NCBI RefSeq assembly: GCF_030684895.1
Contig: NZ_JAUXXP010000034.1
Coordinates: 1-48,104 of the forward strand
Direction of reading: 5' to 3'
Length of the DNA stretch: 48,104 nt
DNA from: Pseudomonas sp.
Lineage (GTDB): Bacteria; Pseudomonadota; Gammaproteobacteria; Pseudomonadales; Pseudomonadaceae
Every line of letters begins with the position of its first letter. Position 1 is the stretch's first letter. The notes below the pieces were generated by a model. That model saw only the letters and a program-made list of their open reading frames with translations, was not told where the DNA came from and did not search any database. The translations under genes were made by a program, and so were the position numbers. Shown piece by piece: positions 42,020-48,104 of the stretch.

Positions 42020-43345
42020 TCACCTGCCGTAATGCCACTGTGGCAACCACAGGGCGATCTGCGGGAAGACCATGACCAGCACCAACGCCAGCACCATGAT
42101 CAGCACGAATGGGGTAACCGACACATAGATGTCGCGCAGCGAGACTTCCGGCGGAGCCATGGCGCGCATCAGAAACAGGTTGTAGCCGAAGGGCGGGGTC
42201 ATATAGGCGATCTGGCAGGTGATGGTGTAGAGCACGCCATACCAGACCAGGTCGAAGCCCAGCGCACCGACCAGCGGAATATAGAGGGGGGCGACGATCA
42301 CCAGCATGGCGGTGTCATCGAGGAACATGCCCATGATGATGAACGACAGCTGCATCAGGATCAGCACCTGCCAAGGCCCCAGCCCGAGGCTTTCGAGGAA
42401 GAATGCCTCAATCGCCTTGACCGCACCGAGGCCATCAAACACCGCGCCGAAGCACAGTGCAGCGAGGATGATCCACATAAACATGCAGCTGATGCCAAGG
42501 GTCTTGCGCAGGGTTTCTTCCATCACGCGGCGGGTCAAACGGCCCTTGACCAACGCCATCAGGGTGGCTGCCGCTGCGCCCACCGCCGAGCTTTCCACCA
42601 GGCTGGTGATGCCCATCAGAAACAGCCCGGTCATGCAGAAGAAGATAAACAGCGGCGCAATGCCGGCCTTGAGCAGCAGCAGTTTCTCGCGTCGGCTGAT
42701 CTGCCCGCGCTCCTCCGCGGATAAAGCCGGCCCCAGCTCGGGCTGCAAGCGGCAACGCACGGCGATATAGAGGATAAACAGCCCAGCCATCAGCAGACCG
42801 GGAAACACCCCGGCCAACCACAGCTGGCCGACCGGCTGGCGGGCGATCATGCCGTACAGCACCAGCACCACGCTCGGCGGAATCAGAATGCCCAGCGAGC
42901 TACCGGCCTGGATCACCCCGGTGACCATGATCTTGTCGTAACCACGGCGCAGTAATTCAGGCAGCGCGATGCTGGCACCGATGGCCATGCCGGCCACGCT
43001 CAGGCCATTCATCGCCGAGATCGCCACCATCAGGCCGATGGTGCCGATGGCCAGGCCACCATTGAGCGGCCCCATCCAGACGTGGAACATCTTGTAGAGG
43101 TCTTCAGCCAGCCCTGATTCGGAGAGCATGTAACCCATAAATACGAACAGCGGCAGGGTCAGCAGCGGGTACCACTTCATCAGTTTCATGGCCGCACTGA
43201 AGGCCATTTCCGAACCACCATCGCCCCACAACAGCAGGGCCGCCGCCACTGCGACAAAACCAATCGCGCCAAATACCCGTTTGCCGGTAAGCAGCAGCAA
43301 CATCATCGAGGAGAACATCAGCAGGGCTATCAGCTCGTAATCCAT
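42020..43345 (-). CDS. TRAP transporter large permease
   Basis: 441 residues with about 12 membrane helices of the DctM type. Features are LTGKRVFGAIGFV, LTLPLFVFMGYMLSES, GLSVAGMAIGASIALPELLRRGYD and GMFLDDTAMLVIVAPLYIP. It provides the sodium-coupled channel that works with the small subunit and periplasmic DctP. Its ATG overlaps the dctQ stop by one base (TAATG), so the two are coupled. GGGGGA precedes it. A 209-nt gap with a hairpin separates it from dctP. Confidence 0.9.
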   Translation of the reverse strand: MDYELIALLMFSSMMLLLLTGKRVFGAIGFVAVAAALLLWGDGGSEMAFSAAMKLMKWYPLLTLPLFVFMGYMLSESGLAEDLYKMFHVWMGPLNGGLAIGTIGLMVAISAMNGLSVAGMAIGASIALPELLRRGYDKIMVTGVIQAGSSLGILIPPSVVLVLYGMIARQPVGQLWLAGVFPGLLMAGLFILYIAVRCRLQPELGPALSAEERGQISRREKLLLLKAGIAPLFIFFCMTGLFLMGITSLVESSAVGAAAATLMALVKGRLTRRVMEETLRKTLGISCMFMWIILAALCFGAVFDGLGAVKAIEAFFLESLGLGPWQVLILMQLSFIIMGMFLDDTAMLVIVAPLYIPLVGALGFDLVWYGVLYTITCQIAYMTPPFGYNLFLMRAMAPPEVSLRDIYVSVTPFVLIMVLALVLVMVFPQIALWLPQWHYGR

Positions 43346-43851
43346 TACAGCGTTTCCCCCCGCGCGGCGGCGATGTCCTTGAACAGGGTGGCGATGGCCT
43401 GCAGCAGCATCAGGGCGATGCCGATGCACATGATGATCTTGATCGGCGCCATTTTCGGCGACCAGGCCGAGTAGCTGGTTTCGTTGTACTCAAGGGCGTA
43501 CTGGGTCGAGGAAATACCGCCGTAGAGCAGGAACACCAGGTAGAAAATCAGAAAGCCGATGGTGATTGCATCGATGATCGCGCGGGCCCGTGGCGACCAG
43601 CGGCTGTAAAACAGATCCATGCGCACATGGGCATCGAGCTGCATGGAATAGGCGCCGCCAAGCAGGAAGTAGGCGACCATCAGAAACTGCGCCGACTCCA
43701 GCGTCCAAGCGGCCGGCATAAAGAAGGTCTTGCTGATTGAGGAGTACAGCAGCACGCCGAGAATGGCGAAGATCAGGTACATGGCGAAGCGCCCGACAAC
43801 GCGGTTGAGCGCCTCCACTGCGTGCACAAACAGCCTGATGGCCTTGGGCAT
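43345..43851 (-). CDS. TRAP transporter small permease
   Basis: 168 residues with four membrane helices of the DctQ type. It shows YLIFAILGVLLYSSISKTF, ESAQFLMVAYFLLGGAYSMQ and LDAHVRMDLFYSRWSPRARA, a pattern conserved in small subunits. AGGTGCAGT precedes the ATG. First gene of the TRAP operon, with a sigma-54-like site about 70 nt upstream of the start and an inverted repeat between them. Confidence 0.9.
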   Translation of the reverse strand: MPKAIRLFVHAVEALNRVVGRFAMYLIFAILGVLLYSSISKTFFMPAAWTLESAQFLMVAYFLLGGAYSMQLDAHVRMDLFYSRWSPRARAIIDAITIGFLIFYLVFLLYGGISSTQYALEYNETSYSAWSPKMAPIKIIMCIGIALMLLQAIATLFKDIAAARGETL

Positions 43852-43894
43852 ACTGCACCTGCCGAATAATTGTTATTCCGAGAGCCTAGACCAA

Positions 43895-43912
43895 GATTGG
43901 CCAAAGCCAATC
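43895..43912. promoter_or_regulatory. 18-bp inverted repeat ahead of dctQ
   Basis: GATTGGC and GCCAATC flank CAAA. It lies between the candidate sigma-54 site and the dctQ start, near the predicted start of transcription, and could be an operator. Confidence 0.4.
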
Positions 43913-43928
43913 AGCGCAAAGTGCGTTA

Positions 43929-43943
43929 GCACAAAGCACGCCA
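43929..43943 (-). promoter_or_regulatory. Candidate sigma-54 promoter of the TRAP operon
   Basis: Minus strand TGGCGTGCTTTGTGC: GG and GC are 10 nt apart (the last element is GTGC where TTGC is preferred). It lies about 78 nt from the dctQ ATG. Sigma-54 control of TRAP operons through a DctD-type activator is well known, but no such activator gene is in the window. Confidence 0.4.
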
Positions 43944-44017
43944 GCTCTTTTGCGCAGGTAATCTCTCTCGAAATATCAGCAGCTTAGTGCGCAGCAAAAA
44001 ACCGCCCTAAACCCCGG

Positions 44018-44965
44018 CTAGCCCTCTAGAAAGCCCATCAGCACCGCCACGGTGCGCGCGGGGTCCTCTTCTTGGGGCACATGGCCGAGGTCGTCGAACA
44101 ACACCAGACGGCTGCCCTTGATGTCGCGCTTGAAGCGTTCGGCGTTGACCGGCGGAATCAACTCATCGCGGCCGCCCCAGATAATCAGCGTCGGCACCTT
44201 GAGTTCGGCGATACGCGTGTAGCTCTGCCCCGCTTCGGCCTGGATAAAACGCTGACGCAAGGCTTCGCGGTTGCCGGCGCGCAGGGTCAGCTCGTAGTAG
44301 CGATCAACCAGTTCATCGCTGACCTTGTCAGGGTCGCCGTAGACGTTGCGGATGCTTGCCTCGATCATCTGCCGGGGCAGCAGGTTGGCCATCAGCGGCG
44401 CCAGCGCGGGCATCTGCGCCAGACGAAAACCGATGGGCATGGAGGTGGCGTTGCGCGGATAACCGGCGGCATCCACCAGCACCAGCCGTTCAACCCGTTG
44501 CGGATAATCCAGGGCAAATTGCCAGGCCAGCTGTCCGCCAAAACTGTTGCCCGCCAGCACCGCACGCGGCACCTGCAACTGGTCCAGCACATGACCGAGG
44601 AAAGCGCTGTAGTGGGCCATGCGGTAATCGCCATCGGGGAATGGCCCGGTCAGGCCGAAGCCCGGTAGATCGAGGCTGATCACCCGACGTTTAGTCTGCA
44701 ACGCCGCCACCCAGCCTTCCCACGTGTGCAGGCTGGCCGAGGTGCCGTGCAGCAGCACAATCGGCGCGGGGTCATCGCGCCGGCCCTGATCACGCAAGTG
44801 CACCAGCATGCCGTCGATGGCCAGAAACTCTGAGGGCGGCAAGGCCCAGCGCGGCTTGAGGTCGGCCAGAGAGCGATCAGGCGCCCAGTTCCAGGCGACC
44901 GCTGCGGCCAGACTAATCAGCAACAGCAGGACAAGGGATACGGCGATCTGCACAACACGTTTCAT
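44018..44965 (-). CDS. Membrane-anchored alpha/beta hydrolase
   Basis: 315 residues. An N-terminal hydrophobic helix (about 6-26) anchors it or acts as an uncleaved signal. The hydrolase fold has HGTSAS (73-78), nucleophile Ser141 in GNSFGG, Asp267 (GGRDELIPP) and His295 (LGHVPQEEDP). PGFGLTG (101-107) is typical of the epoxide-hydrolase/lipase-like branch. Substrate unknown. AGG lies 9 nt before the ATG at 44965; the longer frame to 44995 is rejected. It precedes the TRAP operon on the same strand but 166 nt away, so it is a separate unit. Confidence 0.8.
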   Translation of the reverse strand: MKRVVQIAVSLVLLLLISLAAAVAWNWAPDRSLADLKPRWALPPSEFLAIDGMLVHLRDQGRRDDPAPIVLLHGTSASLHTWEGWVAALQTKRRVISLDLPGFGLTGPFPDGDYRMAHYSAFLGHVLDQLQVPRAVLAGNSFGGQLAWQFALDYPQRVERLVLVDAAGYPRNATSMPIGFRLAQMPALAPLMANLLPRQMIEASIRNVYGDPDKVSDELVDRYYELTLRAGNREALRQRFIQAEAGQSYTRIAELKVPTLIIWGGRDELIPPVNAERFKRDIKGSRLVLFDDLGHVPQEEDPARTVAVLMGFLEG

Positions 44966-45046
44966 AGTCGGTACCTGGTGGCGGGGCACTGGCAATACTA
45001 GTCAACGACTCGCAGCTTGCCTGTGACCGTCACGCACCAACCGGTT

Positions 45047-45115
45047 GTAGGAGCGGCCCATGGCCGCGATAAGGGCTTCGCGGGCATGGAACTAGGCGCC
45101 CCCCGCGCCTACAAG
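45047..45115. repeat. REP element with a chimeric second half
   Basis: GTAGGAGCGGCCCATGGCCG is followed by a half that reads TCGCGGGCATGGAACTAGGC, then CGCGCCTAC. The ATGGAACTAGGCG insertion within the arm recurs at 47162. It looks like a mutated REPIN half that was copied. Confidence 0.7.
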
Positions 45116-45133
45116 CAGGCCGATATGCAGACG

Positions 45134-45160
45134 AAAAAAAGCCCCGATGTGCCGGGGCTT
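45134..45160 (-). terminator. Terminator after the OYE gene
   Basis: Minus strand AAGCCCCGGCACATCGGGGC followed by seven T, about 130 nt past the OYE stop with a repeat between. Confidence 0.85.
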
Positions 45161-45207
45161 GAGGAGTGTTGCGCCGTTTTGCGGCGCACACGATAAAACG
45201 GGTATTT

Positions 45208-45292
45208 AGAACCTGTTTCGGATCTCGCGAGCTAGAGCGAGCCTGTTTTTAACGCCGTATCGCCGACGCGCAGCAGATTCGAGATAGGTTCT
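45208..45292. repeat. 85-bp repeat with AGAACCT ends at the OYE stop
   Basis: AGAACCTGTTTCG (45208-45220) and CGAGATAGGTTCT (45280-45292) are imperfect terminal inverted repeats. The interior has TCTCGCGAG and ACGCCGTATCGCCG. Its right end meets the stop codon of the OYE gene (first base at 45292), so the repeat may set the last codon. A MITE-like origin is suspected. Confidence 0.45.
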
Positions 45293-46401
45293 CAGACCAG
45301 GCTGGTCAGAGCATCACGACTAAACGGCAGAATGTCCTGCTCGCGGCCATCGCGTACTTTTACCGCCCAATCCGGATCAACCAGCAGCGCGCGGCCTACG
45401 GCAACCAGGTCGAACTCCTGCTTATTCAGGCGCTCCAGCAGGTTTTCCAGGCTGGCTGGCTGAGCCACCTTGTCGGTGTTGACCATAAACTGCAGGAACT
45501 CGCCGTCCAGGCCAACGCTGCCGACGGTGATCGTTGGCTTGCCAGTCAGCTTGCGCGTCCAGCCAGCCAGGTTCAGCTCGGAACCGTCGAATTCCGGCTC
45601 CCAGAAACGGCGAGTCGAGCAGTGAAAAATATCCACACCGGCTTCAGACAGCGGCTTGAGGAAGGCTTCCAGCGCTTCCGGGGTTTCCACCAGGCGGGCG
45701 CTGTAGTCCTGCTGCTTCCACTGCGAGAAGCGGAAGATGATTGGGAATTCCGGGCCCACTGCGGCGCGTACGGCCTGGATCAGTTCGATGGCAAAGCGCG
45801 AGCGCTGCGCCAGGTCACCGCCGTATTCGTCGGTGCGCTGATTGCTGCCGGCCCAGAAGAACTGGTCGACCAGATAGCCGTGGGCACCGTGAATTTCCAC
45901 GCCGTCCATGCCGATGGCTTTGGCATCTTTGGCGGCTTGGGCGAAAGCGGCGATCACTTCCTTGATGTCGTCCTGGGTCATGCCGTGAACTACGACATTG
46001 CCTTCCTTGATTTTCTCGCTCGGGCCATAGCCAGGGACGCTGGCGTCCGGCTCAGTGCCCAGCTTGCGCACATTGCCCACGTGCCACAGCTGCGGAACGA
46101 TCTTGCCGCCTTCGGCGTGCACGGCCTCGACCACTTTTTTCCAGCCGGCCAGGGCATCTTCACCGTAGAAACGTGGCACGTTCGGGTAACCGTTGGATGC
46201 CTTGTGACCGACAGTGGTGCCTTCGGTGACGATCAAGCCAACGCCGGCTGCAGCGCGGCGACGGTAGTACTCGATGACCTTGCTGTTGGGTACGCCGCCC
46301 GGGGAGAAGGAACGGGTCATCGGTGCCATAACCACACGGGTCGGCAGCTCCAGGTTGCCCAGGCTAAAGGGTTGGAACAGCGCTTTAACGGGATCGGTCA
46401 T
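45292..46401 (-). CDS. Old-yellow-enzyme-family NADH:flavin oxidoreductase
   Basis: 369 residues with an FMN TIM barrel. It shows VVMAPMTRSF (23-32), VPQLWHVGN (102-110), the catalytic pair His171/His174 in HGAHGYL and FFWAGSNQRTDEYGG. OYE/NemA/XenB enzymes reduce activated alkenes and nitro compounds such as N-ethylmaleimide with NAD(P)H. The third of three tandem ATGs (46401) is chosen because GAGGA is then 6 nt upstream. It follows the TetR gene by 53 nt, as in E. coli nemRA. Its stop codon touches a repeat at 45292. Confidence 0.85.
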   Translation of the reverse strand: MTDPVKALFQPFSLGNLELPTRVVMAPMTRSFSPGGVPNSKVIEYYRRRAAAGVGLIVTEGTTVGHKASNGYPNVPRFYGEDALAGWKKVVEAVHAEGGKIVPQLWHVGNVRKLGTEPDASVPGYGPSEKIKEGNVVVHGMTQDDIKEVIAAFAQAAKDAKAIGMDGVEIHGAHGYLVDQFFWAGSNQRTDEYGGDLAQRSRFAIELIQAVRAAVGPEFPIIFRFSQWKQQDYSARLVETPEALEAFLKPLSEAGVDIFHCSTRRFWEPEFDGSELNLAGWTRKLTGKPTITVGSVGLDGEFLQFMVNTDKVAQPASLENLLERLNKQEFDLVAVGRALLVDPDWAVKVRDGREQDILPFSRDALTSLV

Positions 46402-46454
46402 CATCATTCCTCGGGGCGGCCAGAGCGCCGCAACTGGTTAAAGGGAGTTTGGGA

Positions 46455-47048
46455 TCAGGCCTGCAACAGCAGCTGCAGGCGTTGGATAAAGTCAGTCAGG
46501 GCGCGGGTGTTGTTCGCCACCTTGAGCCGGGTCAGCGCGCCTTGCCAGGCGTTGGCGATAAAGCTCGCCAGGTTGCGGCAATCTTCATAGGCGGGTAGTT
46601 CACCTGCCGCCTGCGCCTGCTCCAGACAGCTCTGCAGGGTGTCCGCCGAGGCTTGCAGAATCGCATCGACCTGCGCGCCCAGAGTCGGTGACAGCTCGGC
46701 CATCTCGAAACTCAGGCTGCCAATAAAACAGTGGTATTCCAGACGTTCCTGGCGAGCGAAGTGCTCCACCAGCTCGGCGTAATAACCGAGGATGCGCTCG
46801 CGCGGGCTTAGCGCCGAATTGTTCAGGGCTTCGGCATAACGCGCCAGGCGCGGTTGGTAGACCTGTTGCAGGGCCTGCAGGGCGAAATCTTCCTTGCTGG
46901 CGAAGTAGTGGTAGAAGGAGCCTTTCGGCACCCCCGCCGCCTGGACGATTTCCTGCACGCCAGCGCCGTGATAACCACGACGGGTCATCACCTCGGCGCC
47001 TTTGGCGAGGATCAGGTCACGCTTGTCGAGTCGAATGCTGGAGTTCAT
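46455..47048 (-). CDS. TetR-family repressor, NemR-like
   Basis: 197 residues. The N-terminal helix-turn-helix (about 8-55) has AGVPKGSFYHYFASKEDFALQ. The C-terminal helical domain includes EYHCFIGSLSFEM, whose Cys aligns with the redox-sensitive Cys region of NemR as recalled, and further Cys in QSCLEQ and EDCRNL. NemR senses electrophiles and bleach and controls a reductase gene. Here it is upstream of the OYE gene, probably in one operon. Start at ATG 47048 (weak ribosome site); the frame extends to 47171 but would add an odd leader. Confidence 0.8.
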   Translation of the reverse strand: MNSSIRLDKRDLILAKGAEVMTRRGYHGAGVQEIVQAAGVPKGSFYHYFASKEDFALQALQQVYQPRLARYAEALNNSALSPRERILGYYAELVEHFARQERLEYHCFIGSLSFEMAELSPTLGAQVDAILQASADTLQSCLEQAQAAGELPAYEDCRNLASFIANAWQGALTRLKVANNTRALTDFIQRLQLLLQA

Positions 47049-47062
47049 ACCGGCAAGAATAT

Positions 47063-47070
47063 GACCGGTC
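47063..47070. promoter_or_regulatory. GACCGGTC palindrome ahead of the TetR gene
   Basis: An 8-bp perfect palindrome 15 nt upstream of the ATG, within ATGACCGGTCGT, where a TetR-family repressor of its own gene would bind. Confidence 0.4.
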
Positions 47071-47161
47071 GTCTCGCTTCGCCCAGCACTATTGATCTGC
47101 GTGATTATCAGTAAGAAGTAGAGCGGGTAATTGCCTGAGCAGGGCTGGCGACCATACGATT

Positions 47162-47277
47162 TCGCGGGCATGGAACTAGGCGTCCCCGCCGCTTCTACAG
47201 ATATCAGAGTCGTAGGAGCGGGCCATGCCCGCGATCTCTTGCAGGCTCAAAAGCATCGCGGGCAAGCCCGCTCCTAC
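47162..47277. repeat. REP-family cluster upstream of the TetR gene
   Basis: Three units: the ATGGAACTAGGCG variant (47162-47198), GTAGGAGCGGGCCATGCCCG (47212-47234) and an inverted TCGCGGGCAAGCCCGCTCCT (47256-47277). A further half unit, GCGGGCTTGCCCGCG, lies at about 47420. The bases inside the arms differ from those at 16100 (GGGCC for GGCCC). Confidence 0.7.
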
Positions 47278-47304
47278 TGGAAACCGAGTTGCCTGGCTGA
47301 GTCC

Positions 47305-47370
47305 GTAGCCCGGATGAAATCCGGGAAATGCTCATTTGCGCAGAACTCCCCCGGATTACATCCGGGCTAC
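47305..47370. repeat. GTAGCCCGGATG palindromic repeat, copy 3
   Basis: GTAGCCCGGATGAAATCCGG and CCGGATTACATCCGGGCTAC are the arms, with a 26-nt centre. It is closely like copy 2 at 35357. The 47049-47528 interval holds only this, the REP cluster and the hairpin at 47493. Confidence 0.75.
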
Positions 47371-47492
47371 GGGTATGGCATGAGCACAGATCGCGGAAGG
47401 GCTGGCTTTGCTTGTGTAAGCGGGCTTGCCCGCGATAGCTGTGGAGCTACAACAGAATGGAGCGCAGCGTTCTGCATGGGACAAACCGCGAA

Positions 47493-47517
47493 GCCAGGCC
47501 AGATAAAACGGCCTGGC
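47493..47517 (-). terminator. Hairpin after the PA4642-family gene
   Basis: GCCAGGCC and GGCCTGGC pair perfectly (8 bp, 9-nt loop). On the minus strand it begins 11 nt past the stop. No T-run, so a weak terminator at most. Confidence 0.45.
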
Positions 47518-47528
47518 GGAGGGTTGAA

Positions 47529-47816
47529 TCAGCCGCGAGCGGCTTTGATCACGTCGATATAGGGCTCGGCAAAACGTTGATCCTGGATCAGCGCGATAAA
47601 GTCATTGCCCTGGGCATCCTTGGCATTCAGGTCGTAGCCGGCGGCAACGAAGAAGCCGACAAAGCGCTCGAAATCGTCGATACGCAGGCCACGGTAGGCC
47701 TTGACCAGCTTGTGCAGCGACGGCGGCGTGGCATCGGCCGGTTCTACGCTGAGGAACAGCTTGATCGGCTCGTCACCAATCTCTTCGCCAATCACCTGTT
47801 TCTTGTCTTTACGCAT
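47529..47816 (-). CDS. PA4642-family small protein
   Basis: 95 residues, cytosolic and acidic at the start: KDKKQVIGEEIGDEPIKLF, then LVKAYRGLRIDDFERFVGFF (about 37-56) and GYDLNAKDAQGNDFIALI (about 60-77). The order matches the Pseudomonas PA4642 family as I recall it, whose function is unknown. GGAG lies 8 nt before the ATG. Transcribed alone with repeats downstream. Confidence 0.75.
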   Translation of the reverse strand: MRKDKKQVIGEEIGDEPIKLFLSVEPADATPPSLHKLVKAYRGLRIDDFERFVGFFVAAGYDLNAKDAQGNDFIALIQDQRFAEPYIDVIKAARG

Positions 47817-48104
47817 CGTTCACTCCAGCTAACCAGGCCACACGGGGCCGGCAGTGTACCTCCGGGGTGGGCAACGGCTCAACGGATGCAACTCAGCCGA
47901 CTCTTCTAACACGCGCCACGCATGGGTAACAGCCGACTTAGGTCAACACAGCCCACCACTCCCCGCCCTTATACTGCGGCCAGCCTTAGGGTCTGTTCTC
48001 GCTTCGTCGCGAGCCGCGTTGCTGCGCAAAATCTCGCCAGGCTAGGCGGAGGACGCAGGTAATGGTCGCCCCCTTGCCAAGTCCTCCAACACCGCATGGC
48101 GAGA
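47817..48104. other. Right-edge intergenic region, repeat-like end
   Basis: No gene found. From about 47987, TTAGGGTCTGTTCTCGCTTC followed by CGTCGCGAGCCGCGTTGCTG looks like the start of a palindromic or IS-like repeat that leaves the window. Its nature cannot be judged from here. Confidence 0.3.

Noticed and set aside
45622..46590. 322-codon open frame on the plus strand
   Set aside because: Antisense to the OYE gene with its FMN-barrel motifs. No ribosome site.
16653..47277. REP clusters as a CRISPR array
   Set aside because: Units are palindromic, unevenly spaced, both orientations, and no cas genes are present.

Overview
The window looks like a Pseudomonas chromosome (sensu lato). It is about 60% GC, uses GTG and TTG starts, and carries REP-like palindromes with their own RAYT transposase. 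It also has an OprP/OprO-type porin, a PlsB acyltransferase, a PA4642-family small protein and a SrmB-like helicase. No rRNA, tRNA, CRISPR or prophage was seen. The left edge cuts through an IS5-family insertion sequence.

Layout. 1-2.9 kb: IS5 end, a small protein with a SutA-like motif and an LTA-synthase/sulfatase-fold membrane enzyme. 2.9-13.3 kb: household genes, namely an orphan solute-binding protein, a quinone/enoyl reductase-like MDR, a helicase with a DUF1294 protein, the queuosine-precursor transporter YhhQ behind a probable preQ1-I riboswitch, CigR-like, RibD-like, RarD, AzoR, and a LysR-hydrolase-cyclophilin run. 13.4-19.6 kb: ABC exporter, MgtC, RAYT with flanking REPs, a DUF482 acyltransferase, a lipoprotein and a long gene-poor stretch with a nested palindromic repeat. 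19.6-26.3 kb: an OprP/O-like porin, then a complete four-gene RiPP copper-handling operon (HvfA/bufferin precursor, DUF692 MNIO, DUF2063 partner, DoxX) divergent from plsB. 26.3-35.2 kb: chemoreceptor, MltF-like transglycosylase, DUF4197 and a GldA-F-G type ABC system. 35.4-43.9 kb: a catabolic island of glutamine-synthetase-like ligase, aldehyde dehydrogenase and iron alcohol dehydrogenase, an orphan binding protein, and a dctQMP TRAP transporter with a sigma-54-like promoter. 44-48.1 kb: hydrolase, a nemRA-like TetR/old-yellow-enzyme pair, dense repeats and a PA4642-family protein.

The most notable system is the RiPP operon at 21.1-23.7 kb. Its precursor has a signal peptide and five Cys in EG(K/S)CG repeats. 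All three maturation/accessory partners follow on the same strand, with a 4-nt overlap between the two maturase genes. Upstream is a promoter that reads like an ECF-sigma site (TGTAACA, 16 nt from GTAAC to CGTC). Second is a compact preQ1-I aptamer whose pseudoknot would hide the yhhQ ribosome binding site. Third is the proposed gamma-glutamylation route (ligase, alcohol dehydrogenase, aldehyde dehydrogenase), whose substrate could be an amino alcohol.

Many gene starts were moved from the longest open frame to the codon with a proper Shine-Dalgarno sequence; the reasons are given in the entries. All functions are from reading sequence and family knowledge; no database search was run.
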